A DNA stretch of 64,000 nucleotides from Thermonema rossianum DSM 10300. Its GTDB lineage: Bacteria; Bacteroidota; Bacteroidia; Cytophagales; Thermonemataceae. The notes beneath the pieces were generated by a model. That model saw nothing but the letters and a program-made list of their open reading frames with translations. It made no database searches and was not told where the DNA came from. Each line of letters begins with the position of its first letter. Position 1 is the first letter of the stretch. Where the stretch lies: contig NZ_AUGC01000001.1 of NCBI RefSeq assembly GCF_000426825.1, positions 248,001-312,000 of the forward strand. The letters are read 5' to 3'. A program made the position numbers and the translations under genes. Of this stretch, positions 16,400 through 24,828 are shown in pieces.

Positions 16400-17644
16400 G
16401 CCTTTATGCAGTTTGTATAACTGCATGAGGGCACTGTAAAGCAAATTGGCTTGCAATTCGTAGCCCGGTTGTAGTAGATGCACCAGGTCGGGGTTGGCCA
16501 GGCCCGCTTGTTTCCAGGCATATATGCTGCCTTTGCCCCCCATGACGGCAAACCAGTCCCAAAGCAGCAAGTCTTCTTCCTGTGCCAACTCCTTGAGACG
16601 TTGCACAGCGGTGGCTATGTGAGGGTTGGGGTGCCGGCGCTGAAAGTAGCAATCACCGGGAGTGGTCAACAAAATGCTGCAGCGAGGAACTGCCCGGCGG
16701 ATTTGCCGGATAAGCTCGCGGTATTGTTCTTTAAACCGGCGGTCGTCGAAATACTGCCGGTAAGCATCGTTTGTTCCAAGCGACACAATCACCAGGTCGG
16801 GCTGAAGGGCTGCGATTTGCACTGCGAGTTGCGAGCAGCGCAAATAAGAACTTACCGTGGCGCCGTTTAAGCCGGCCGAATGATAGAGAATACCGGCCGC
16901 ATCGTTTTCGATGACTATGCCCTGCAAGCGGAAGTAACGTTGAGCAAGGCGCAAACGTTGAAAGCCGAGGGTGTAGGGCGCCGGAGCATCTACGACAAAC
17001 TCGGCGTAGCCCCGGCGGTGGATACGCCGGGGCATGTGCCAGCGCATGCCTGCCCATAACAAAGGATAAAAAGTGCTGTCGCTTTGGGTGTCATAATAGA
17101 CCTTGATGCGCCGGCAGCCGGCATAAGCTGAATCAAGTGCAAAGGTGTAGCCGGCCATGGCTTGAAAGGTAAGTGCGTTCATGCCGGCAATGCCACATTG
17201 GCAACTGTCTTTGCTGATGATGCTGCGGCAACCATGCCATGTGCCAAAATAATACTGCCCAGGGATATTAAGCGGGTCCGCACCGGCGCCTGCCAAGCGT
17301 GCAGGGAAGAAATAGCCCCGGCCGGCATTGCCCAACAGCGGATTTTGCTGTAGCTGCTGCCTGAGCCGGTGGGGAAAAAAGTCTGCTTGTATGTGCGAAT
17401 CGCCGAAGTGTAGAATACGAACGGGGCGGTTCCGGTATTGAATCAGGCTGTCGAGTGCTTGAATGAAATGGACATAGGCAGCACTTGTGTCGAAAAGAAT
17501 GATGTTGGCGCTGCTGTCAACAGGCACAGCCATACGCTGGGGCGTTAAGTGCGTCGGTTGCCGGTGCTGGCAGTTCAGCAGCCATGAAACAAAAAGCAAA
17601 CTAAGGGCGAGGCTTTTGTGCCATTTTGTAAAGTTCATATTCAT
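16391..17644 (-). CDS. SGNH/GDSL-family hydrolase, likely lipoprotein
   Basis: A 417-residue exported protein. Signal peptide with a lipobox-like LLNC (Cys25) suggests a lipoprotein. SGNH blocks are complete: GDSH with the nucleophile Ser83 (ILHFGDSHIQAD), block III GTND (VIVSLGTNDAY, ~residue 290) and block V DLVH (Asp386, His389). The family removes or transfers acyl groups, often acetyl, on envelope sugars; here the substrate is unknown. The start overlaps the end of the upstream SGNH gene by 44 bases in another frame, so the pair is co-transcribed. Both C termini share an ALM-x-x-Y/L pattern, so they are probably paralogues. Confidence 0.85.
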   Translation of the reverse strand: MNMNFTKWHKSLALSLLFVSWLLNCQHRQPTHLTPQRMAVPVDSSANIILFDTSAAYVHFIQALDSLIQYRNRPVRILHFGDSHIQADFFPHRLRQQLQQNPLLGNAGRGYFFPARLAGAGADPLNIPGQYYFGTWHGCRSIISKDSCQCGIAGMNALTFQAMAGYTFALDSAYAGCRRIKVYYDTQSDSTFYPLLWAGMRWHMPRRIHRRGYAEFVVDAPAPYTLGFQRLRLAQRYFRLQGIVIENDAAGILYHSAGLNGATVSSYLRCSQLAVQIAALQPDLVIVSLGTNDAYRQYFDDRRFKEQYRELIRQIRRAVPRCSILLTTPGDCYFQRRHPNPHIATAVQRLKELAQEEDLLLWDWFAVMGGKGSIYAWKQAGLANPDLVHLLQPGYELQANLLYSALMQLYKLHKGSL

Positions 17645-19160
17645 ACATCAAAGCTTCATAAAGCATTTCCGATACCAGGCGGGCGCCCCGCAGCGAGAAG
17701 TGCGTATAGTCCTTATTGGCAAGCTTTTCTTCTACCCATGCAGGCATGGAGTGGAGCCCGCCCATGGCTTGAAACAAATCCCAGAAGGCACATCCTGCCC
17801 GGAAGGCCGCCCGGCGTTGGGCATCTCTCAATTTATCAATGTTTTTCAAAGAAACATAATGCGTGCCTTCTTTTTTTGAGCGGTCTGAGGTACTGATAAC
17901 TAAAATGGGAACATCAGGAGCCACTTCACGGAAATACTTCAATTGCTTGTAAAACAATTCTTCATAGAAGCCGTAATCTTCGGCTTCACCTACATTTACG
18001 CCAAACTGAAAAATCAACAAGCGCACGTTGAGTGCGCGGAGTTGTGCGCGTAGGTGGGCGGGCGGTATTTTGGTAAACTCCAGTCCGGAGCTTCCGCGCA
18101 TGGGCACATTGTCCACCACCACACCGGAGCGGCACTCTAAGCTGCTGCCGTACACTTCTAATGCGCCGCTGCCTTCAAACTGAATGCTGATGTTTTGAAA
18201 TTCACTATCTATGTCACAAACCAGCATTTGCAACGAAGGGGCGGCTTGGAAAGACTCTTGGCATGCTACTTGCCCGTTGTGCAGTACCTTCACGCGCAGG
18301 GAGCTTTCGGGACTTCGAAAAAGCACCTTCACTCTTTGCACTTCGCGATCCTTGGCATGGGCTTGTTTGGAACGGTGATATACCGTGCCTATTTGAAAAT
18401 GCATGCTTTGCCCGGGTATATTTTCTGTTTCCCGGGCAATGCCGGATGTGGTATCGGGCAGAGCAGGCGAGTCAAGACTATCGCTCATGTCTTTTTCTGC
18501 ATCAAGAGGTGCCGGGCTTGAAGGAGCGAATGCATACATATTGCCCAACAAACCAAAATATTTAGAGGGCGCTTGTTTGGAGCGCTTGCCGAAGAGTGGA
18601 TACCACTGCCAGCGTTTGTCGTTGGTTTGATAAACCGATATTTTGGCATTCAAATGATTGCTGATGCCTTGTAGCCCGGGACCGCAGCCCCCGAAGCGAC
18701 TTTGTAAGCGATGGCGCAGCTCTGCGGTAATGCGGTCGCCTTCCAGCTGTGAGTCGCCGAAGTGTACAATATGAATGCTCTGCCGGAGCTGCCCGTCTTT
18801 GAGGGCATCCAAGGTGCGAAAGAAAGGATAAAGCAAGGTGTCTTGTCCGGCTGCATACTCGAAACGCCCGGCTTGTGGCGGTGGGGGCGTTTGCTGTGCC
18901 ATGCTGTCTTGGGCTGTTGGCTTCAAAGAGTCGGCCGCCTGTGCTTCAGCTGCTTCGGTCTCTTCCAGGCGCTTGGTGATGGCTTTTATATCGGCATATT
19001 GAGGCTTTTCTTTCAGCACTGTATTGTGCCAGGTGGGGAACCGTATTTCCCAAGCGGCGATGCTTACTTGTTCGGGCATAAAGGTCATCAGCAGGGCAAA
19101 AATGGCGCCGGTAATTAACAACAAAAGAAAAGGGCGAATGGGCTGAATCATCTTTGGCAA
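17601..19160 (-). CDS. SGNH/GDSL-family hydrolase with N-terminal membrane anchor
   Basis: A 519-residue protein with one N-terminal membrane segment (PFLLLLITGAIFALLMTF) and a Pro-rich linker (TPPPPQ near residue 91) before the hydrolase domain. The nucleophile block is HFGDSQLEGD (Ser137) and the C-terminal block DYTHFSLRGARLVSEML keeps the Asp/His pair. Block III reads GVNVGE where active relatives have G-x-N-D; Asn is kept, Asp is not. It is the first gene of the two-gene SGNH unit and diverges from the LysM-bearing SGNH gene at 19294. Probably periplasmic, facing the envelope. Confidence 0.83.
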   Translation of the reverse strand: MPKMIQPIRPFLLLLITGAIFALLMTFMPEQVSIAAWEIRFPTWHNTVLKEKPQYADIKAITKRLEETEAAEAQAADSLKPTAQDSMAQQTPPPPQAGRFEYAAGQDTLLYPFFRTLDALKDGQLRQSIHIVHFGDSQLEGDRITAELRHRLQSRFGGCGPGLQGISNHLNAKISVYQTNDKRWQWYPLFGKRSKQAPSKYFGLLGNMYAFAPSSPAPLDAEKDMSDSLDSPALPDTTSGIARETENIPGQSMHFQIGTVYHRSKQAHAKDREVQRVKVLFRSPESSLRVKVLHNGQVACQESFQAAPSLQMLVCDIDSEFQNISIQFEGSGALEVYGSSLECRSGVVVDNVPMRGSSGLEFTKIPPAHLRAQLRALNVRLLIFQFGVNVGEAEDYGFYEELFYKQLKYFREVAPDVPILVISTSDRSKKEGTHYVSLKNIDKLRDAQRRAAFRAGCAFWDLFQAMGGLHSMPAWVEEKLANKDYTHFSLRGARLVSEMLYEALMYEYELYKMAQKPRP

Positions 19161-19207
19161 GATTAATGCAATTGCTTAATGAGTATGAAATTATTACTTT
19201 CGTTGGA

Positions 19208-19235
19208 CAAAGCTATAAGAATTTACGTACACCAA
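19208..19235 (-). promoter_or_regulatory. Promoter of the two-gene SGNH unit
   Basis: Minus strand TAGCTTTG (19208-19215) with TTG at 19233-19235, 17 bases upstream. The leader to the ATG at 19160 is about 40 bases. I see no equally good box for the divergent LysM gene. Confidence 0.5.
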
Positions 19236-19293
19236 GAAACTTCGTTGAAGAATTCACCGTTGTGCTCATTCACTGAAGAATTGGCTTGAAGAT

Positions 19294-20997
19294 ATGCGTT
19301 TTCGAAAATCATTGATTGTTTTTTTGCTTGCCTTCATGGCTTGGGGCGAAGGACAGCTGCTCATGGCTTATCCTGTTGATTCTTTGGCAACCGAAAGGGA
19401 AGGCAGTCTGCAGAAGTATATTCGCTACACACATACGTATTCTTTCATAGAATATGAAAAGAACCATTGGCAGTGGTTCGACATGCCTGCCATGAGGCAG
19501 TTCTTTGAGCGTTTTTCACAGGCTAAGAGCCGCAAAGTGCGTGTGTTGCATCTTGGTGACTCGCACGTGCACTATGATTTGCAAACGAAGGTTATCCGGG
19601 AGCGCCTGTCTGCCATTTGGGGCAATGGCGGCATAGGCTGGATTGTCCCTTACTCTATTGCCCACACCCATGGCACGGTGGACTACCGTTCGTCACACCG
19701 GGGCATATGGCAATCGGCTTTAATCACCAAATACAAGCCGGCTTTTCCTTTGGGAAGCAGCGGCGTAACTGTTTATACCGAAGATCCGCAGGCTTCCTTT
19801 ACCATCCGTATGAACAAAGGCAGTTATGAGCCGGTGCACCGTAAATTGCGCATCTTTTGCCGCGCCGATAGCAGCAGCTTCGATATATTGGTAAAAACAT
19901 CGCCTACGGCAGAGCCTATTCGCCTGCATGCTGTCCCCGGCAAACCTTATGTTGAGACTATTTTGCCTTCTTTTGATGGATACATAGAGGTGTTGGTCAA
20001 CAAAAGCAGGGAAGAGCAACGCTTCTTTGAGTGTTATGGGCTGTGGCTGGAGTCGGTAGAAGACAAGGGGGTGGTATATAGCTCGGCCGGTGTCAATGGG
20101 GCGGGGGTTGGTTCATGGGCAAAAGAGTCTTTGCTGGCAGAGGAAATGGCTGTGCTTCAGCCCGATTTGGTGGTGCTGGATGTGGGCATCAACGATTTCT
20201 ATCTGAACAACCATTTTGATAAAAACGCCTTGCGGCATCAACTGGTTACTTTGATAGAAAGCATCCGTGCGCAAAATCCCGAAACCGTGATTTTATTGGT
20301 TTCGCCACAAGATGCTTATCGCTACCGCCGGAACATATCGGCATGTAAAGACTATGCGGCATTGCTCAAAGAGCTGGCAAGGGCCTACCATTGTGCTTTC
20401 TACGACTACTATCATATCAGTGGCGGACAATATTCCATGATGCGCTGGCTGCAAACAGGGCTTGCCAAAAGAGACCGTATTCACCTGACCAATAACGGAT
20501 ACACGGTCAAAGGGGAATTGTATGCCAATGCTTTTCTGAACAGCATGGTGATGGCATTGAGTGTAGAGCAGCTGGCTACGCTCGATTGGCAGCATGCAGA
20601 CAGCGCGGAAAAAGAGAAAATGGTGGTGCCGGAAACAGAGAACAAGGCTTTTCAGCAGGTATCGTATAGCCCCGGCGAAAATGCCACAAAACAGGTTTAC
20701 ACCGTACGCAGAGGAGATTCGTTGGGCAAAATTGCACAGCTGTACGGCGTAAGTATTGCCGAGCTTCAGCGCTGGAATGGTTTGCCCGACTACTTTATTT
20801 ATCCCGGGCAAAAATTGGTAGTGTATTCGAACCGCCGGCCACAGACAACAACGCCCGCCCGGCACTATGTGCAGCGGGGCGACACTTTGTGGGGGATTGC
20901 CCGCCGCTATGGTGTGTCGGTAGAGTATCTGAAAAAAATCAACGGATTGAGCAGCGACGCCCTGCGGGCAGGCACTTACCTTAAGCTTCGTCCATAG
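19294..20997 (+). CDS. SGNH-family hydrolase with two C-terminal LysM domains
   Basis: A 567-residue exported protein. The N-terminal hydrophobic stretch (LIVFLLAFMAWGEGQLLMAY) is a signal peptide. SGNH blocks: VLHLGDSHVHYD (Ser90), LDVGINDFYL and DRIHLTNNGY, all intact. Two LysM domains follow at ~468-511 (VYTVRRGDSLGKIAQLYGVS) and ~524-567 (HYVQRGDTLWGIARRYGVSV). LysM binds N-acetylglucosamine polymers, so the enzyme is probably held on peptidoglycan in the periplasm. Together with the two divergent SGNH genes this suggests acyl-group turnover on peptidoglycan or another polysaccharide. The 3' end overlaps the convergent aspartate kinase gene by 17 bases. Confidence 0.9.
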   Translation: MRFRKSLIVFLLAFMAWGEGQLLMAYPVDSLATEREGSLQKYIRYTHTYSFIEYEKNHWQWFDMPAMRQFFERFSQAKSRKVRVLHLGDSHVHYDLQTKVIRERLSAIWGNGGIGWIVPYSIAHTHGTVDYRSSHRGIWQSALITKYKPAFPLGSSGVTVYTEDPQASFTIRMNKGSYEPVHRKLRIFCRADSSSFDILVKTSPTAEPIRLHAVPGKPYVETILPSFDGYIEVLVNKSREEQRFFECYGLWLESVEDKGVVYSSAGVNGAGVGSWAKESLLAEEMAVLQPDLVVLDVGINDFYLNNHFDKNALRHQLVTLIESIRAQNPETVILLVSPQDAYRYRRNISACKDYAALLKELARAYHCAFYDYYHISGGQYSMMRWLQTGLAKRDRIHLTNNGYTVKGELYANAFLNSMVMALSVEQLATLDWQHADSAEKEKMVVPETENKAFQQVSYSPGENATKQVYTVRRGDSLGKIAQLYGVSIAELQRWNGLPDYFIYPGQKLVVYSNRRPQTTTPARHYVQRGDTLWGIARRYGVSVEYLKKINGLSSDALRAGTYLKLRP

Positions 20998-22249
20998 GCA
21001 CCAAAAAACGAATATGTTTCCGTGTAGCCTGTTGCAACAGCACCGGACGATTGCCCCTTACTTTTTCATATAAAGCCGGCTCGTAGTTCAAAATGGTTAT
21101 GAGCAGCAGCTTGGTGTTGTAGGTGATACTGAAGTCATCTTGCAACAGCTGACGCAGCTCTTCCACATATTCGGGGCGGTAATCGAAGCATACAGACAAC
21201 GAAAGCGCCGAATTTTGAATTAAGTTGAGTTTTAAATGCAGGCGGTGGCAGGCATCCAGCACATAGCTGATGCGCTCTTCGGTAATAAAAGCCAAGTCTT
21301 TAACCGAAAAGCTCATCAGGCATTGGTTTTCTTTGCGTATTACACAAGCTTGTTCCAGGGCTGTCTCTTGGGCATCAATACGGGTGCCCGTTTTTTCGGG
21401 CATCATGAAAGAGCGCACCAATAGAGGAATGTTCTTGTTTGCCAGGGGGCGGATGGTGTTGGGGTGAATGACACTGGCACCGTAAAAGGTCATTTCAGCT
21501 GCCTGCCTGTATGATAAATGTTCAAATAAAGAAGCAAAGGCATAGTGTTTTGGGTCGGCATTCAACACACCGGGCACATCTTTCCATATGGTGAGATCTT
21601 CGGCATTGAGTGCCGCTGCAAAGAGGGCAGCCGAATAGTCAGAGCCTTCGCGCCCCAAGGTGGTAGTGCGCCCGCCCGGTGCGCCCCCAATGAATCCTTG
21701 AGTAAGGAGCAATTGGGTTTCCAGCAATGGACGCAGCCCGGTTTGAATGAGGTGTTCGCTCCAGGCCCAATCTACTTGTGCCTTGCGCCAGGTGGTATCT
21801 GTTTTGATGTAATCCCGGGCATCGATCCACCGGTGTTGTATGCCGCTTGCATGCAAAAAATGGCTGATGAGTGTGGTCGATAGCAGCTCGCCGAAAGCTA
21901 CTACCTGGTCGTAGGACTCATGATAATTTTCGGGACGGGTATGGTGCAGCAGTGTGTAGCGAAGCCGGACAAACAAGCGTTCCATGGCTTCAAATGCCGG
22001 ATGCCCTTCGGGGAACAATGCCCGTGCGGTGTTTATGTGGTAATCATAAATTTCCCGGAAACGCTTTTCATAGTCCTTTTTTGCAAAGTAATCGTCCAAT
22101 AAGTTTTCCAGTGCATTGGTGGTTTTGCCCATAGCCGAAACCACCACAAGCAGTTCCCGGCTTGTGCCTTGCGTTTGTAAAATATGTGCCACATTGCGAA
22201 TGGCTTCCGCATCTTTTACGGAAGCACCACCAAATTTGAATACTTTCAT
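20981..22249 (-). CDS. lysC: Aspartate kinase
   Basis: A 422-residue aspartokinase that phosphorylates aspartate at the entry to lysine, threonine and methionine synthesis. It opens with the kinase motif MKVFKFGGASVKDAE and has TTTLGREGSDYSAALFAAAL and the aspartate-binding TFYGASVIHPNT. The C-terminal ~120 residues are ACT-like regulatory sequence (MSFSVKDLAFITEERISYVL). Some substitutions (FGGAS for FGGTS) are seen in other Bacteroidota. It is a stand-alone gene, not fused to homoserine dehydrogenase. It overlaps the convergent LysM-SGNH gene by 17 bases. Confidence 0.93.
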   Translation of the reverse strand: MKVFKFGGASVKDAEAIRNVAHILQTQGTSRELLVVVSAMGKTTNALENLLDDYFAKKDYEKRFREIYDYHINTARALFPEGHPAFEAMERLFVRLRYTLLHHTRPENYHESYDQVVAFGELLSTTLISHFLHASGIQHRWIDARDYIKTDTTWRKAQVDWAWSEHLIQTGLRPLLETQLLLTQGFIGGAPGGRTTTLGREGSDYSAALFAAALNAEDLTIWKDVPGVLNADPKHYAFASLFEHLSYRQAAEMTFYGASVIHPNTIRPLANKNIPLLVRSFMMPEKTGTRIDAQETALEQACVIRKENQCLMSFSVKDLAFITEERISYVLDACHRLHLKLNLIQNSALSLSVCFDYRPEYVEELRQLLQDDFSITYNTKLLLITILNYEPALYEKVRGNRPVLLQQATRKHIRFLVPMDEA

Positions 22250-22315
22250 AAACAGGAAACAGGGTGTTTAAATACCGTTTAAAAATGACCAAAAGAGCAA
22301 AAAACAAAGCGAAAG

Positions 22316-22888
22316 TTACAAAACCGGCGGGGTGGGCTTGTTGCTACCTTTGGGAGGAATCATGAAACCGAACAGGGCACCTGCACCGCCCCCCATAATG
22401 TGTGCAAACTGTGAAATGTTATCGTCGGAAAACGCCTGCACGACCTCCTGCCCTATGTAAAGTATCAATACCAACAGGAAGGTGAGAGGCAGGGTGCCCC
22501 TGCGCACGTTTACGAAAGAGGCCAATACTATCATCATGAACACAATGCCACTGGCACCGATAAGCCCCGTATCGAAAAAGGTGGCATTAAGCACGCCCCC
22601 AAGCAAGGCGGTAATCAGTATCATATACAACAAGCGCTTGGAGCCGTACTTTTCTTCCAAGATGGGACCTATCAACAGCATAAGAGAGAAGTTGCCGAAG
22701 TAGTGTTCCCAGCTGCCATGCCCCAGCATATGGGTAACGAATGCCGGGTATTGGCTCCACGACACATTGAAGACAGGGGGGGCAATGAAATAGTTGATGA
22801 GCCCCGGCATCCAGTCACAAAGCAGGCGGATGCCGGCAGCCATGAAGGTAAAGGTTAAAATAACCGGGGCGTTGTAACTGATGCGCAT
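22316..22888 (-). CDS. Rhomboid-family intramembrane serine protease
   Basis: A 190-residue six-helix membrane protein. The catalytic dyad is visible: GASG with Ser113 and the last-helix His163 in FAHIMGGGAGALFGF. The L1/helix-2 motif HGSWEHYFGNFSLMLLIGP (His/Asn oxyanion region) is also present. Rhomboids cleave transmembrane substrates inside the bilayer. Substrate unknown. The next gene in the same direction, a lipoprotein, ends 6 bases upstream, so they may form an operon. Confidence 0.88.
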   Translation of the reverse strand: MRISYNAPVILTFTFMAAGIRLLCDWMPGLINYFIAPPVFNVSWSQYPAFVTHMLGHGSWEHYFGNFSLMLLIGPILEEKYGSKRLLYMILITALLGGVLNATFFDTGLIGASGIVFMMIVLASFVNVRRGTLPLTFLLVLILYIGQEVVQAFSDDNISQFAHIMGGGAGALFGFMIPPKGSNKPTPPVL

Positions 22889-22894
22889 AGTTTT

Positions 22895-23431
22895 TTATAA
22901 AGGATCAGCGGTTACTTGAAAGGTCATATCGGCACGGAAATCTATTTCATATAAAGGCGCTTCGCGCATGATTACTTCTGCTTCCACTTCAAACTCATCT
23001 TGTTTTACGTAGTTGTCCAAGTTGTCGGGGGTAGGAGTGAGCGTGAGGGTTTTGCCGGCAGAAGTAGAGATTTCGCCGCTCTCAGCCAGCAGCTTTTTCG
23101 GCTGCCCCGAAGCCGATATATAAAGCTTGATGCTTTTAAACATGCTGAAGTTGGCCTGCGAAGGATTGGTGATGGTCAAGGTGAGTTTTTTCAGAATGAT
23201 GTTTTTGACCTTATCCTTGCTGGTGCCGTTGTTTTGAAACTTTTGCGAGGCATTGGTCTGTACGGGGGGCGTAGGCACGTTGAATGGTGTATTGACGCCT
23301 ATGGCAGAAGGCACGGTGAAGCTGCTGCTGTAATCGATGTTAAATGTAAGCAGGTCTTCTATTACTTTTTTGCAGGCAGAAAAATGGAAGGCTATTGCCA
23401 GCATTACAATAATACCAACTATTTTTTTCAT
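22895..23431 (-). CDS. Lipoprotein of unknown function
   Basis: A 178-residue protein with a lipoprotein signal (IVMLAIAFHFSACKK; Cys20 after FSA). The mature part is beta-rich, with a Pro/Thr/Asn-rich stretch (GVNTPFNVPTPPVQTNAS) and repeated small beta segments such as LTLTITNPSQANF, like an immunoglobulin-type or adhesin-type fold. I recognise no family. It precedes the rhomboid gene by 6 bases. Confidence 0.7.
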   Translation of the reverse strand: MKKIVGIIVMLAIAFHFSACKKVIEDLLTFNIDYSSSFTVPSAIGVNTPFNVPTPPVQTNASQKFQNNGTSKDKVKNIILKKLTLTITNPSQANFSMFKSIKLYISASGQPKKLLAESGEISTSAGKTLTLTPTPDNLDNYVKQDEFEVEAEVIMREAPLYEIDFRADMTFQVTADPL

Positions 23432-23456
23432 GGCTGTTGCTTTTTCACTCTTTGAA

Positions 23457-23930
23457 TTACTGTTTATCTATAATGTGAATTTGGCGAGGATGGTAAATGT
23501 GAATTTCCGGGTTGTTTTTATAAATGCGCATTTTTCCGGTAACACACACTTCTTTTCCTTCCAAGGCAGTCCATTTGTATTTTTTGTAAGACTTTGGCAG
23601 CTGTTCGCGCCATACAACCAAGGTCATGTCTTGGTAAGGATATGGGCGCCCCATGTTCAGGAATACAGGACGCCCCGGTGTGTCTTTGGCCGGTATTACC
23701 ACCTGTGCAATGACGCCTTTCACAACCACTTCTTCGCCCACATGCAGTACCGCTTCATGCGAAGAAATGGTATCTGACGGTACGACACGCTGAGCGTGTG
23801 CATCCGGCAAGCAAAGGAAAAGACAAAACAAAAAAGCAGCCAAGCAACTGCCAAGCCTTGTTGTATTCTTATTTTTTAAGCGTTTCTTGAAGCTCCTTGA
23901 TTTCGAAGCTGTAATCTTCCATGATAACAT
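23457..23930 (-). CDS. Exported small OB-fold-like protein, function unknown
   Basis: A 157-residue protein. The only ATG (23930) gives a long basic N region followed by a hydrophobic core (LAAFLFCLFLCLPDAHAQ), i.e. a signal peptide. The mature ~110 residues have a beta-strand pattern (GEEVVVKGVIAQVVIPAKD, GKEVCVTGKMRIYKNNPEIH) resembling periplasmic OB-fold proteins (tRNA_anti-like/BOF type). The start lies 62 bases inside purS in another frame; a shorter version from a non-ATG codon after the purS stop is possible. Function is not known. Confidence 0.6.
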   Translation of the reverse strand: MLSWKITASKSRSFKKRLKNKNTTRLGSCLAAFLFCLFLCLPDAHAQRVVPSDTISSHEAVLHVGEEVVVKGVIAQVVIPAKDTPGRPVFLNMGRPYPYQDMTLVVWREQLPKSYKKYKWTALEGKEVCVTGKMRIYKNNPEIHIYHPRQIHIIDKQ

Positions 23931-24138
23931 TCGCTAATAATTTTTGACAAGCCGTATCGACAATTTCACGCGCTTGCTCGGGGGTTTCCGCTTCAAAAGT
24001 CAATACAATATGCTTGCCTATTCTCACATCTTTCACACCTTCAATGTGTAAATGTTTCAAGCCCAATTTAACGGCTTTTCCTTGTGGGTCAAGCAATTCT
24101 TTTTTGGGCATCACGTTTACTTCTGCTACAAATTTCAT
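23869..24138 (-). CDS. purS: Phosphoribosylformylglycinamidine synthase subunit PurS
   Basis: An 89-residue small subunit of the three-part FGAM synthase (PurS-PurQ-PurL) of purine synthesis, which helps channel ammonia. Family features: MKFVAEVNVMPKKELLDPQG, KLGLKHLHIEGVKDVRIGKH, and a C-terminal VIMEDYSFEIKEL. purQ and purL are not in the window. pssA ends 6 bases upstream, so PurS belongs to the run ribD-pssA-purS. Confidence 0.93.
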   Translation of the reverse strand: MKFVAEVNVMPKKELLDPQGKAVKLGLKHLHIEGVKDVRIGKHIVLTFEAETPEQAREIVDTACQKLLANVIMEDYSFEIKELQETLKK

Positions 24139-24144
24139 ACTAAA

Positions 24145-24828
24145 CTATTGTTTTGGAGAGAAAAATAACCAAGATAAAAGCACATAAAGAACGATAAGGA
24201 GAGGTAGTCCGCTCCATTGCAAGAGCAGGAGGCAAAGGATACTCAAAACTACAAAAATGTATCGAATGCGGTTATCGTGCCAAGATAAATTTTTGAATTT
24301 GAGAGAAAGCAAAGCCCAAGGTGCCAACAGCCAGTAACTGCTTAAAACCACCAGCAGCAGTAAGACAGCGACAGTAGCATGATGCGACGGCGTGAATTGT
24401 CGTAAGAGAAAGGGCAGGCCAATCCAAAAGAGGGTATTGGCGGGGGTGGGCACGCCGATGAAGTGGTTGGTTTGGCGTTCGTCTAAATTGAAGCGTGCCA
24501 GGCGCAGTGCCGAAGCCGCTGCGATAAGAAAAGCCAGCGATGCCCATGCAAAACCGGCATTTTGAAGCATGCGAAAAGCAACAGAGGCAGGCACTACACC
24601 AAACGTTACCATATCGGCCAGTGAGTCCAGCTCTTTGCCGAGCGGCGAACTCACTTTGAGTGCTCGAGCAACGGCACCGTCCAAAAAATCACAGAGGGCA
24701 CCGAGGGCAATCCACCAAGCAGCAGATTCATAAGGGGCGCCCTGGTAAAGAGCTGCTAAGGCCAAGCAGCCAAAAAAGGCATTGCTTAGCGTAAGCATAT
24801 TAGGTATATGAAGGATGATATTGCGCAT
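24145..24828 (-). CDS. pssA: CDP-diacylglycerol--serine O-phosphatidyltransferase
   Basis: A 227-residue membrane enzyme that makes phosphatidylserine, precursor of phosphatidylethanolamine. The CDP-alcohol phosphatidyltransferase motif is complete: DGAVARALKVSSPLGKELDS followed by LAD (DGxxAR-x8-G-x3-D-x3-D). Multiple hydrophobic helices follow. I chose ATG 24828 (MRNIILHIPNMLTLSNAF) over an upstream in-frame start because it begins at the conserved N terminus. It overlaps the end of ribD by 29 bases. Confidence 0.93.
   Translation of the reverse strand: MRNIILHIPNMLTLSNAFFGCLALAALYQGAPYESAAWWIALGALCDFLDGAVARALKVSSPLGKELDSLADMVTFGVVPASVAFRMLQNAGFAWASLAFLIAAASALRLARFNLDERQTNHFIGVPTPANTLFWIGLPFLLRQFTPSHHATVAVLLLLVVLSSYWLLAPWALLSLKFKNLSWHDNRIRYIFVVLSILCLLLLQWSGLPLLIVLYVLLSWLFFSPKQ

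Noticed and set aside
18195-19118. Plus-strand frames antisense to the anchored SGNH gene
   Set aside because: They are mirrors of a gene with a clear signal anchor and catalytic blocks; no domain is visible in them.
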